DNA of 64,000 nt, taken from the NCBI GenBank assembly GCA_963768185.1, contig CAVYGS010000005.1:124001-188000 (forward strand), written 5' to 3'. The stretch comes from Palsa-461 sp963768185. Lineage in GTDB: Bacteria; Actinomycetota; Acidimicrobiia; Acidimicrobiales; RAAP-2. The translations under genes and the position numbers were made by a program. Positions 25,498 through 34,635 of the stretch are shown here, in pieces (the stretch's first letter is position 1; each line of letters starts with the position of its first letter). The notes under the pieces are model-generated. The model worked only from the letters and a program-made list of their open reading frames with translations. It did not search any database and was not told where the DNA came from.

Positions 25498-27806
25498 ATG
25501 AGCGATTCCCCAACACCCATCGACTCCCGCCGCCGACGATGCGCCGGACTCATACGCGACCACCGACCCGCCGTTCATCATCGCGGGCCTCTCCCAGCTG
25601 CTTCCCTGGTCCAAGGCCATCGTCCTCGTCCCCTGGCGCGAGCACGCCCCCGTCGGAGCGGACGGCTGCAACTGGGTGGTCGAGGGCCACGACGAGTCCG
25701 TCGCGCTGCCCATCGCCGAGCTCGTGCGTGAACGCCTCCGCAGCGAGGGCGCCCTCGGTTACCTCGAGCTGCCCCAGTCCAACGGGACCGAAGCCTGGAC
25801 GCGTCTGGGCCGAGCCGGTCCGGATCGGCCCGGGCCCGGCGGTCGGGGCCCTCGGCGTGGCCCGCGGCGTCGGGCGAGACCTGGACCGACCAGGACGTCT
25901 CAACGATCCGAGTCTTCGCCGCGCTCTGCGGGTCGGCCTGGGCCCGGGCCTCGGCCGAGTACCAGGGCAGCCTCGACGAGCTGGTCATCACGGTGGCCGA
26001 CCGCCTCATGGTCACCTCGTCGATCACCTACACCCAGGTGCTCACCGAGATCCTGACCGAGCTGGCCGAGTTCCTCCGGGCCGACGTCGCCTTCATCCGG
26101 CGCAACGACCGCGTCGCCGACACGAGCGTGCTCGTCGCCGAGTACCCGCCCCGTGACTTCAAGCCGGACCCCGACCCGCTGGCGGTCGTCCCCTTCTCCT
26201 CGGACCCGATCTTCGCCGCGCCTCCGGGACCTGAAAGAGCCCCTCCTCGTCCGCAAGTCCGAGACGCCCGACTCGTACAACCAGCGGGTCGAGGACGGCT
26301 CGCAGGTCGACCGACTTCTCGGGCATCGCCATGCCGATCATGAAGGGAGAGGTGACCGAGGGCTCGCTCGGTTTTCTCCAGTTCTACGACGCCCACTGGA
26401 CCCAGCCCCAGGTGAACGCGCTGGCTGCCGTCGCTTCGATGCTGACCCAGCTGGACGCCCGCATCGACGCCGAGACCCGGCTCCAGCACCTGGCGCTGCA
26501 CGACGACCTGACCGGGCTCCCCAACCGGCGGGCGCTCATCGAGGAGCTCGAGCGGCGGCTCCAAACGGGCCGCACCCCGACCGCGCTGTTGTTCTTGGAC
26601 CTCGACCGCTTCAAGTACATGAACGACTACCTGGGGCACCTGGCCGGTGACCGCGTCCTCGTCACCACCGCCGACCGCATCCGCATGTCGGTGCGGCCCG
26701 GTGACTTCACGGCGCGCCTCGGCGGCGACGAGTTCATGGTGGTGATGAACGGGGCCGGCGGCGAGCTCGCCTGCATGGCCACGGCCAACCGGCTGCTCTC
26801 GCTCGTCTCCAAACCCCTCGAGGTCTCCTCCCAACACGTCTCACACACCGCGAGCGTCGGGATCGCGCTGGCCAACCCCGGTCAGATGAGCGCTCTCCAG
26901 CTGCTCGGGAACGCCGATGTCGCCCTGTTCGCGGCCAAGACCCAGGGCCGCAACCGGGCGGTCATGTTCGACGACGTGCTGCGACTCGCCATCGACGAGC
27001 GGACCGACACCGAGATGATGCTGCGGGACGCCATCGCGGACGGTGGCCTCCGCCTCTACTACCAGCCCGAGATCGACATGACCACGGGCAAGATCCTGGG
27101 CGTCGAGGCGCTCATCCGCTGCGAGCACCCCGAGCGGGGCATCATCCCGGCCGGCCAGTTCATCGCGGTCGCCGAGGAGACCGGCCTCGTCGTCGACCTC
27201 GGTCGCTGGGTGATCGAGGAGGCCTGCCGCCAGATGCAGGTGTGGCGGGACCGCTACCCCGGCCTCGACCTCTTGATGCGGATCAACATGTCGCCGGCCC
27301 AGCTGTCCTCGCCCGGCATCACCGAGCACATCAGCCGCTGCCTACGCCAGTCGAACCTGCTCGGCTCCTCCATCTGCCTCGAGATCACCGAGCACGTCGT
27401 GATGCAGGACGTCGACCGGGCGATCGCCATCCTGGATGGCTTCCGCACCCTCGGGGTCCGCCTGGCCTTGGACGACTTCGGGACCGGCTTCTCCTCAATG
27501 GCCCAGCTGAAGCGCATCCCGATCGACACGCTCAAGATCGACATGAGCTTCGTCATCGGTCTGGCCGAGGATCCGGCCGACCAGGCCATCGTCGAGGCGA
27601 TCGTGCACCTCGGCGAGTCCTTCGGGCTCGACCTGGTGGCCGAGGGAGTGGAGAACCACGCGGACATGGCCGCCTTGATCCGTCTCGGCTGCGTGCGAGC
27701 GCAGGGTTTCTTGCTGGCGAGGCCCGCCCCGCCGGCCGACCTCGACCCGCTGCTGTGGCGGGGCGGGATCGACATGGGCCGCCTGGCCATGACCCCCAAC
27801 GTCTAG
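25498..27806 (+). CDS. GAF-GGDEF-EAL cyclic-di-GMP enzyme (frameshifts in first third)
   Basis: Probably makes and/or degrades cyclic-di-GMP in response to a ligand sensed by GAF. The N-terminal ~260 residues form one or two sensor domains (IIAGLSQLLPWSKAIVLVPW, then EYQGSLDELVITVADRLMV, then EILTELAEFLRADVAFIRR). From about 26330 a single frame holds the GGDEF domain (HDDLTGLPNRRALIEELE, then ARLGGDEFMVVM, intact GGDEF) and the EAL domain (YYQPEIDMTTGKILGVEALI, intact EAL; DDFGTGFSS; AEGVEN). Both active sites look complete. The first third is broken at about 25525, 25800, 25873 and near 26225 and 26315. Its TAG shares the palindrome CTAG with the convergent rnj stop. Confidence 0.9.
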
Positions 27807-29620
27807 ACCGCCAGCACCACCGGGATGATGAGCGGGCGCCGACGTGTCCGCTCGCTCACGAGGGCCCCGAGGGCCCGGCGGACCGCCCGACCGAGGACCT
27901 CGACGTCGCGGGCGCCATCGGCCATCGACTTGGTCAGCGCGTCAGCGACGACCGTCGCCGACTCCTCCAACAGGTCCTCGGCCTCGGGCGCGTGCACCCA
28001 GCCCCGGGTGATGACGCGGGGCACCCCGATCACCTGGGCCGAGTGCAGGTCGACGTTGGCGACCACCATGACGACGCCCTCGTCGGCGAGCATACGCCGG
28101 TCCCGCAGCACACCGTGGCCGACGTCGCCCACGGTGCCGTCCACGTAGAGGTAGCCGGCCGGGACCGTGCCGTCCCGGCGTAGTCCCTTCTCGTCGAGCG
28201 CGACGACGTCGCCGTCCTCGCACAGCACCACCTGGTCCTCGGGCACCCCCATCGAGATCGCCAGCTCGGCGTGGTGGACCATGTGGCGGTACTCGCCGTG
28301 CACGGGGACGAAGCTGGCGGGACGAGTCACCGCGAGCAGCGTGCGCAGCTCGCCCTGACGGGCGTGCCCGCTCACGTGCACCGGCGCCTTGCCCGAGTGG
28401 ATCACCTCGGCGCCGCGCCGGTGCAGCTGGTCGATCACCCGGCCAACCGACCACTCATTGCCCGGGATCGGGTGCGCGCTGATCATGACGACGTCGTCGG
28501 GCTCGATCTCGACGCGTTTGTTCTCGCCGGTCGCCATGAGCGAGAGCGCCGACATCGGCTCACCCTGGGAGCCGGTCGAGATCACGCACACCTTGCCGGG
28601 TGCCATCCGCGCGATCTCGTCGATCTCGACCACCGCCGCGTCGTCGATGGTGAGCAACCCGAGGGACCGCGCCAACTCGACGTTGTTGACCATGGAGCGG
28701 CCGAGGAAGGCAACCTGGCGTCCGCTCGCCACCGCCGCGTTCACGATCTGCTGGACCCGGTGGATGTGGCTGGCGAAGCACGCCACGATCACGCGGCGGC
28801 CGGGCCGGGCCGCGAACAGCTGGCGCAGCGTCTCGCCGACCGCCGATTCCGACGGCGTGAATCCGGGCTCCTCGGCGTTGGTCGAGTCTGAGAGCAACAA
28901 GCGGATCCCCGGGTCCTCGGCCAGCGCGCCGAGGCGGGCGAGATCGGTCCGCCGGCCGTCGACCGGCTGGAGGTCGAGCTTGAAGTCCCCCGAGTGCAGG
29001 ATCACGCCCTGGGGCGTGTGGAAGGCCAGCGCGAACGCGTGCGGGACCGAGTGGGTCACCGGGATGAACTCGACGTCGCAGGGCCCGATGCGACGCCGCT
29101 CACCGTCTTTGACCGCGATCAGCTCGGTCCGCTCGAGCAGTCCGGCCTCGCGGATGCGAGAGCTGGCCAGCCCGACGGTCAGCTCCGAACCGTAGATGGG
29201 GGCCGACAGGTCGCGCAGCAAGAACGCCAGGCCACCCACATGGTCCTCGTGCCCGTGGGTGAGCACGATCCCGTCGACCCGGTGCGCCTGCTCGTGCAGG
29301 TAGGAGAAGTCCGGGAGCACCAGGTCGACCCCGGGCATGTCGGGGTCGGGGAACATGATCCCGCAGTCGAGGACGAGGATGCGGCCGTCCACCTCGATGC
29401 ACGCACAGTTGCGGCCGATCTCCCCGAGGCCACCCAGGAACACGACCCGGACCGGCGCGGCCGTACCGCCGGGCGACGTGGCGGCGCGGCTCCCCTCCGG
29501 GCCGCGGGAGGGGCGGCGCTCGGACCGGCGGGGGCCCGACCGGCCGCGACGCTCGCCGGAGCGGCCCGGTCCGCCGGCTCCCTGCTGGGCCGGGGGCCCC
29601 GCCTCGTCCGGCTCAGCCAA
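27803..29620 (-). CDS. rnj: Ribonuclease J
   Basis: Metallo-beta-lactamase-fold endo/5'-exonuclease for mRNA decay and rRNA maturation. 605 aa if translation starts at TTG 29620, which overlaps the dapA stop. The first ~55 residues form a basic Gly/Arg/Ser tail (RSGERRGRSGPRRSERRPSR). The catalytic core starts at VRVVFLGGLGEIGRNC. Metal ligands are in LTHGHEDHVGG and SGDFKLDL. The beta-CASP region includes LLLSDSTNAEEPG and VISTGSQGEPMSALS. The C-terminal metal motif is VHVSGHARQGEL. Gene order dapA-rnj is conserved in actinobacteria. Confidence 0.95.
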   Translation of the reverse strand: MAEPDEAGPPAQQGAGGPGRSGERRGRSGPRRSERRPSRGPEGSRAATSPGGTAAPVRVVFLGGLGEIGRNCACIEVDGRILVLDCGIMFPDPDMPGVDLVLPDFSYLHEQAHRVDGIVLTHGHEDHVGGLAFLLRDLSAPIYGSELTVGLASSRIREAGLLERTELIAVKDGERRRIGPCDVEFIPVTHSVPHAFALAFHTPQGVILHSGDFKLDLQPVDGRRTDLARLGALAEDPGIRLLLSDSTNAEEPGFTPSESAVGETLRQLFAARPGRRVIVACFASHIHRVQQIVNAAVASGRQVAFLGRSMVNNVELARSLGLLTIDDAAVVEIDEIARMAPGKVCVISTGSQGEPMSALSLMATGENKRVEIEPDDVVMISAHPIPGNEWSVGRVIDQLHRRGAEVIHSGKAPVHVSGHARQGELRTLLAVTRPASFVPVHGEYRHMVHHAELAISMGVPEDQVVLCEDGDVVALDEKGLRRDGTVPAGYLYVDGTVGDVGHGVLRDRRMLADEGVVMVVANVDLHSAQVIGVPRVITRGWVHAPEAEDLLEESATVVADALTKSMADGARDVEVLGRAVRRALGALVSERTRRRPLIIPVVLAV

Positions 29621-30519
29621 CCGTGGTGCCCAGGCCCTCGAGCACGCGGCGGGCCAGCTCGTCCAGCTCGGGCGTCCCGGGGGCGAGCGGCAGGCGGCAC
29701 TCCCCCACCCCCAGGCCGAGCAGGCGGCACACCGCCTTGGCCGGCATCGGGTTGGGGTAGCGCTCGGTCGACTCGAACGCGAAGGACTCGGCGAGTCGGG
29801 AGTTGATGTCGCTGCGCCCCGGTCACGTCGCCCTTCAGGTGGGCGGCAAGCATGCCGGCGATCTCCCGGCCGGCCCAGTGCGACGCCACGCTGATGAGGC
29901 CGACCGCGCCGACGGCCATCATCGCGAGCGCCAGGTCGTCCTCGCCGCTGTAGATCTCGAAACTGGAGGGCACCATGGTGGCCAGGCGCGCCGCATCGGC
30001 CACGTCGGTGACCGAGTTCTTCACCGCCACGATGTTGGCGACGTGGTGGGCGAGCCAGGCCATGGTCTCGTTGGCGACGCGGCGGCCAGTGCGGATGGGG
30101 ATGTCGTAGATCATGACCGGCAGGTGCGTCGCGCTGGCCACGGCCGCCATGTGGAGCCGGATGCCCTCCTGGGGCGGCCGGTTGTAGTACGGGGTCACGA
30201 TCAGCAGTCCGTCGACGCCGGCGTCGGTGGCCGCCTTCGCCATCTCCACGGAGTGCGCTGTGTCGTTGCTGCCGACGCCGGCCACGATCGGGACCGTCAC
30301 CGACTCCTTCACGCAGCGCCACAGCGCGCCCTTCTCCGCCTCGCTCAGGGTCGGCCCCTCGCCTGTCGTCCCGGCGACGACCAGGCCTTCGGAGCCGTGG
30401 TCGACCAGCCAACGGGCCAGCGCTGCGGCCGCGTCGAGATCGAGGGCGCCCTCCTCGTCGAAGGGCGTGACCATGGCGGTGATGAGCGTCCCAAACCGCG
30501 GGCGGTCGGCGCCGTCCAT
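29613..30519 (-). CDS. dapA: 4-hydroxy-tetrahydrodipicolinate synthase (one frameshift)
   Basis: Condenses pyruvate with aspartate semialdehyde, the first committed step of lysine/DAP synthesis. ATG 30519. The TIM-barrel motifs are GTLITAMVTPFDEEG at the start, the substrate loop GTTGEGPTLSEAEK, catalytic Tyr in VTPYYNRPPQEG and the Schiff-base Lys in AVKNSVTD. The frame breaks near 29810-29813, where a GC unit seems to be missing (GCAGCGAC for GCAGCGCGAC). The C-terminus resumes as DINSRLAESFAFE and ends at TGA 29613-29615. The intact length is about 302 aa. Confidence 0.92.
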
Positions 30520-30583
30520 CGGCTCAGGGTACCAGCCGGCCCGTCGTGCCTCCCTGACCGCCGGCTCGCGCCGGCACGGTCGC

Positions 30584-31753
30584 TCAGGCCACCGCGCGGG
30601 CCACCGGGGAACCGTCGGCGAACGCGTCGGCGTCCTCGGTCGAGTCCTCGAGGTGCTCGAAGGCGATCACGCCCATCTCGGTGAACTTCTGGCGCAGCCA
30701 GCCGTCGGCCGCGTCGAGAAGCCCGAGCTTGCGCAAGTTCGGCACGATCTTCGAGAACAAGAGGATCTGGAAGTCGTCGTTGGCCGGGTCCTGGCGCTGG
30801 TTGATGGTGACGATGTCCTTCCAGGGCACGTCGAGGCGCTCCCAGACCTCCTGGGAGCGAAGGCGGTCCCGCATACGCACCGCCGCCTCGAACGCGAACT
30901 CCTGGCGCTCGCGCATCTCGGCCGCCGACAGCTCGCGGTAGAGCTCCTGGAGGCTGAGCACCCCGAAGGCGACATGGCGGGCCTCGTCGGCCATCACGTA
31001 GCGGAGCATCTTCTTCAACAGCGGCTCCTCGGAGATCTGATGCATGAAGCCGAACGCGGCGAGGGCCAGACCCTCCACCATGATCTGCATCCCGAGGTAG
31101 GTCATGTCCCAGCGGGAGTCGGCGATGATGTCGTCGAGCAGCATGCCGAGGTGGCCGTTCATCGGGTAGTGGCCCGAGAGCTTCTCGTCCAAGTAGCGGC
31201 TGAACACCTCGACGTGGCGGGCTTCGTCGACGACCTGGGTCGCCGCGTAGTACTTGGCGTCGATCCAGGGGACGGTTTCGACGATCTTGGCCGTACACAA
31301 GAGCGCGCCCTGCTCGCCGTGCATGAACTGGCTGAGCGTCCAGTTCTGGCTCTCCACGCCGAACTTCATCCACTGCGCGTCGCTCCATTTGGCGAGCGCT
31401 GTGCCCTCGAGCACCGCCTCGTCCCAGCCGAGCTGGTCGGGGTGGGTGGCGAAGTTGGCCATGATCTGGGCCTCCTGGTCAACGGGCGTCTCCCAGGGCA
31501 GGTCCGTCGAGGCGTTCCACTGCGCCGTCTTGGCCTTCTCGTACAGCTTGTCCAGCTTCTCCAGGCGGCCCTTTTCGTAGTCCCAGGTGAATTCGGCGTC
31601 GCAGTGGTCTTCCACCGAGTGCTGGCCGCTCTCCTCCTGTTTGCCGACGAACGAGAGGATGGCCTCGAGGTCGTTCACCTCGGCACGGCCGATGATCTCC
31701 TCGGTGGTGTGCATCGCGCCCGGGTCCTCGGCGCGGTCAATCTCGGTCGTCAT
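30584..31753 (-). CDS. Ferritin-like diiron-carboxylate protein
   Basis: 389 aa, all helical. Two diiron half-sites are visible: Glu in FMHGEQGALLC followed by DEARHVEVFSRYL, and Glu in VEGLALAAFGF followed by DEARHVAFGVLSLQE. The two E...DEARH repeats are typical of ferritin-like oxygenases and desaturases such as AurF-type N-oxygenases or R2-like proteins. The substrate cannot be told. The TetR gene upstream is on the same strand and overlaps its start by about 17 nt, so the two likely form an operon. The 64 nt before dapA contain a GCCGGC-GCGA-GCCGGC hairpin without a T tract. Confidence 0.8.
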   Translation of the reverse strand: MTTEIDRAEDPGAMHTTEEIIGRAEVNDLEAILSFVGKQEESGQHSVEDHCDAEFTWDYEKGRLEKLDKLYEKAKTAQWNASTDLPWETPVDQEAQIMANFATHPDQLGWDEAVLEGTALAKWSDAQWMKFGVESQNWTLSQFMHGEQGALLCTAKIVETVPWIDAKYYAATQVVDEARHVEVFSRYLDEKLSGHYPMNGHLGMLLDDIIADSRWDMTYLGMQIMVEGLALAAFGFMHQISEEPLLKKMLRYVMADEARHVAFGVLSLQELYRELSAAEMRERQEFAFEAAVRMRDRLRSQEVWERLDVPWKDIVTINQRQDPANDDFQILLFSKIVPNLRKLGLLDAADGWLRQKFTEMGVIAFEHLEDSTEDADAFADGSPVARAVA

Positions 31754-32501
31754 GAGCTTCTCCGTCTCGTTGTGCTCGTTGTGCGTGGTCAGGTCGTGTC
31801 GGTGCCGGATCGTGTCGGTCCGTCGCGTCGCTTTGAGAGGTGCGCAACGCGAGGACGCCGGGGAGCACGAATCGGCTCACCAGACCCTCGACGTCCTCGC
31901 GGCTCGGTCGCGTCGACGCGGCCCGAGCGCTCGAAGACGTAGCTGAAGGTGATCCGGGCCGCCCACTCCGGCGCGGGCGGCCTGGTCCGGCTCGAGCCAA
32001 CGGCCGAGGAACGGCGCCGCGAAGGAGGACGCCACCGCGAGGACGCGGTCCATGGAGTCGAAGCACAGGTGCGGGAGGAGCACCTCGGGCTCGTGCTCGA
32101 GCAGATAGCACAGGGCCCGGTGGCCCTCGAGGCGCGAGGCGCTCTCCACAATGCCGACGACGAGGACCTCTTCCAAGTCGTGGGCCTCACCCATCGCCAC
32201 CGCGAGGTCCGAGAACATCCACCGCGACTTCGGTGTCGACCGTCGCCGCGAGGATCGCCTCGCGGCCACCGGGGAACGCACGGTAGACGGTGGCCCGGGA
32301 GAGCCCGGCGCGGCCCGCGATGTCATCGAGCGTGGTCTTGGCGAATCCCTGGTCGGCCAGGCACGCCAGTGTGGCGTCGACGATCCGGACCCGCCGGGAG
32401 GAGCGGTCGTCCGCGCCGAGATGCCGCACGCGGGCGGGAGCGGTGAGGGTCGAGGGGTGATCGGCCTGGGCAACCCGGGGGAACTCCGTGGACAGCGGCA
32501 C
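31737..32501 (-). CDS. TetR-family regulator (three frameshifts at GCGC tracts)
   Basis: The N-terminal helix-turn-helix is clear (RIVDATLACLADQGFAKTT, then IAGRAGLSRATVYRAFPGGR). The ligand domain continues in other frames: MFSDLAVAMGEAHDLEEVLV, then ARITFSYVFERSGRVDA, then EDVEGLVSRFVLPGVLA. The three breaks (about 32223, 31972 and 31910) are each repaired by adding one GC or CG unit. The start is unsure (GTG 32501 or 32429). The overall pattern resembles the second TetR protein at 37037-37618, so the two are probably paralogues. It likely controls itself and the diiron gene. Bases 32502-32731 upstream hold no gene I can support. Confidence 0.8.
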
Positions 32502-32731
32502 CAAGATGGAACGATAAGGCGATGGGTGTCTCACCGTCAACCTGTCTCACCGAGCGCACCAGCCGGCCACCCTCGCGCGGTCGCGCCCAGCGCCGGCGTG
32601 GCCCCACCGTGGCCCGGCCTCCCGGCGCCGCGACGAGGAACCACCAGAGCGCGGGGCGTCTCCGCTAGCTTTTGCCCCGATGCGCAGCCTCCTCCCGGAC
32701 CCGGCCCCGAGGCGGGCCACCTAGATGTCTA

Positions 32732-33751
32732 ATTCCAAGGGGTCACCCGTGGTCGTAGGCGACGAGGGAACGCAAACTCTGCTGCCCGCTCTTGTGGTTG
32801 TGCCAAATGGCGGCGGTGAGCGCGAGGAGACGCTGAAGGACTCTGGTCATGACCCCGCCGGGTGTCCGTCCTCCGTGACGCTCGAGGTCGAGTTGGGTCT
32901 TGAGCGTGGCGTTGACCGACTCGATGAGTTGGCGAAGCGGCTTGAGCAACGGCGTGGTCCGGCGATGGGGTTCTCGGGCAGTGGCCGGGCGGACCAAGGT
33001 GGCGCCGTGCTCGGCCAGATATCGCTCGAACTCCTTGGAGGCATAGCCCTTGTCGGCCAGGATGACCTGGCCGGGGCGAAGCAGCCCAGGCTCGGACTCG
33101 AAGAGGTCCCGGGCGACCTCGCGCTCGTCGATCTTGGGGTTGGCCAGGGCGAAGGTGACCGGCAGACCGCTCGGCGTGCACACCAGATGGAGGCGCAGCC
33201 CCCAGAACCAGCGGGAATGGCTGGCGCAGTAGCCGTAGGAGGCCCAACCGGCCAGGTCACTGCGCAGCACGGTCGGTCGGGAGCGCCCGCATTCGACGGG
33301 CGTGGAATCCATCACCCAGGTGTCGTCTCCCCACAACTCGGTGTCTTTGGCGATGAGCCGGATCACCACCATCAGCTGATGCTCGGCTTTGCGCAGCCGC
33401 TTGTTGTAGCCCGACTGATAGGGGACGTAGGGGAACAGCTGGGTCAGATGGACTTCGCGTGGCGAAGGAACCTGGTCTCAGAGGTGAAACCCGAGCAGCG
33501 CCTGGAGCACCGCCATGGTGAGCAGCTCGGCGTCACTGAGCTTGGGGGCCAGTCCGACCTTGGGGCGCCATCGGCGCAGCTCGGGATGGGTCCGAACCGC
33601 GTCGTCGATGGTCACGTACAGTGCGGTGACGAAGGTGTCCAGGTCGGCGTCCACGAGACCTCCTCGGTCTGGTTGGGATTGAGCAACGCCGATGATGGAC
33701 GCCTTCGTCGCGTCCGACGCGGACCCTCGGTCAGCCGGGGTCCCTTGGAAT
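32732..33751 (-). mobile_element. IS982-type insertion sequence
   Basis: About 1.02 kb bounded by imperfect inverted repeats: ATTCCAAGGG at 32732-32741 and its complement at 33742-33751. The length and the single transposase fit IS982. GTCTA directly abuts the left repeat (32727-32731) and occurs again 5 nt outside the right repeat (33757-33761); this could be a target duplication if the right end is at 33756. The element lies just upstream of the acyltransferase-like gene and may have separated it from its promoter. Confidence 0.8.
32743..33654 (-). pseudogene. IS982-family transposase with two opposing frameshifts
   Basis: The GTG start at 33654 gives DADLDTFVTALYVTIDDAVR and LSDAELLTMAVLQALLGF, the usual N-terminus. 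The frame then meets a TGA near 33480. Family sequence is recovered in the +1 frame (GFTSETRFLRHAKSI) and returns to the first frame at LTQLFPYVPYQSGYNKRLRK. One extra base near GGGTTT (about 33490) and one missing base near GTCCAT (about 33449) explain this. The rest is intact, with DSTPVECGRSRPT, ILADKGYASKEFE and the C-terminal ESVNATLKTQLDLERHGGRT holding the DDE residues. One or two base changes would restore it. Confidence 0.8.
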
Positions 33752-33777
33752 CATCCGTCTAGGGTCGGCGGGCACCC

Positions 33778-34635
33778 GTGGCACGCTTCCGGGCACATCG
33801 CGCTGACGACGAGTTCAGCCAACCGGCCCGCTCGGCGGCCGCCCAGCGGGCCGAGGAGGTCCGCGAGCTGAGCCGGGAGATCGTGGGCGACGCCAACGAG
33901 CCGATGGGGGTGTACGCCTTCCGGCCCGAGGAACCCGGAGCCCTGCTCCCCCGCTCGGTCGAGGAGCAGGTCTTCGAGGAGGCGATCGGCGACACCGCGG
34001 CGGCGGTGCTGGCCGACGAGTTCACCCCATACGACCACGCCAGCCTGCTCTTCTGCGTCGTCGACCAGCAGCGCAAGGTGCCAGCGGCGATGCTCCGGCT
34101 CATCCTGCCCTCGCGCTCGGGGCTGAAGACCCTGAACGACCTCCCGGCGGTCTGGGAACAGCCCCTCGATGCGCTCTTTGCCGGCTCCGGGCTCGACTAC
34201 GACCCCGACCACACCTGGGACCTGGCCACTCTCGCCATCGGCGCCGAGTACCGGGCGGCGGCCTTCCAGGGCCTGGTCACGATGGCCCTCTGCCAGTCGG
34301 TCTCGATGCTCGGGGCACGGCTCGGCTTCCCCTGGTCGGTCTCGGTGCTGCACGTGCCGGTCCTGCGCATGCTCCAGTGGAAGCTGCAGCGGCCCTTCAA
34401 CGAGTTCGAGGGAGTGGATCCCCGTCCCTACCTCGACTCCCCGGCAAGCCTGCCGGCCTGGATGCACCTGCCCGAGTGGCACCGCCGCCTGGCCGGGCGC
34501 GACCGGGTGCTGTACCAGATGATGACCGAGGGCACCGGGCTCGAGCCGGCGGTCCGGCCGCCGGACTGGAACCAGGCGGCCGAGCTGGCCGCCGAGGTCA
34601 GCGCCCTGGCCGACCTGCGCCTCCATCTCCGGTAA
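33778..34635 (+). CDS. Hypothetical protein, possible acyl-CoA N-acyltransferase fold
   Basis: 285 aa from GTG 33778, in one clean frame. No family is certain. The layout, with an N-terminal helix region, strands around LLFCVVDQQRKVPAAMLRLI, then TWDLATLAIGAEYRAAAFQG and a long helix LVTMALCQSVSMLGARLGF, resembles autoinducer-synthase or FeeM-like GNAT folds. It is also similar in plan to the N-terminal domain of the ThiF fusion at 22386. It converges with the GGDEF-EAL gene and their 3' ends overlap by 38 nt. The insertion sequence ends 26 nt upstream. Confidence 0.6.
   Translation: MARFRAHRADDEFSQPARSAAAQRAEEVRELSREIVGDANEPMGVYAFRPEEPGALLPRSVEEQVFEEAIGDTAAAVLADEFTPYDHASLLFCVVDQQRKVPAAMLRLILPSRSGLKTLNDLPAVWEQPLDALFAGSGLDYDPDHTWDLATLAIGAEYRAAAFQGLVTMALCQSVSMLGARLGFPWSVSVLHVPVLRMLQWKLQRPFNEFEGVDPRPYLDSPASLPAWMHLPEWHRRLAGRDRVLYQMMTEGTGLEPAVRPPDWNQAAELAAEVSALADLRLHLR

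Noticed and set aside
25498..26330. Natural programmed frameshifting in the GAF region
   Set aside because: Several shifts in both directions without slippery heptamers; they match the general indel pattern instead.
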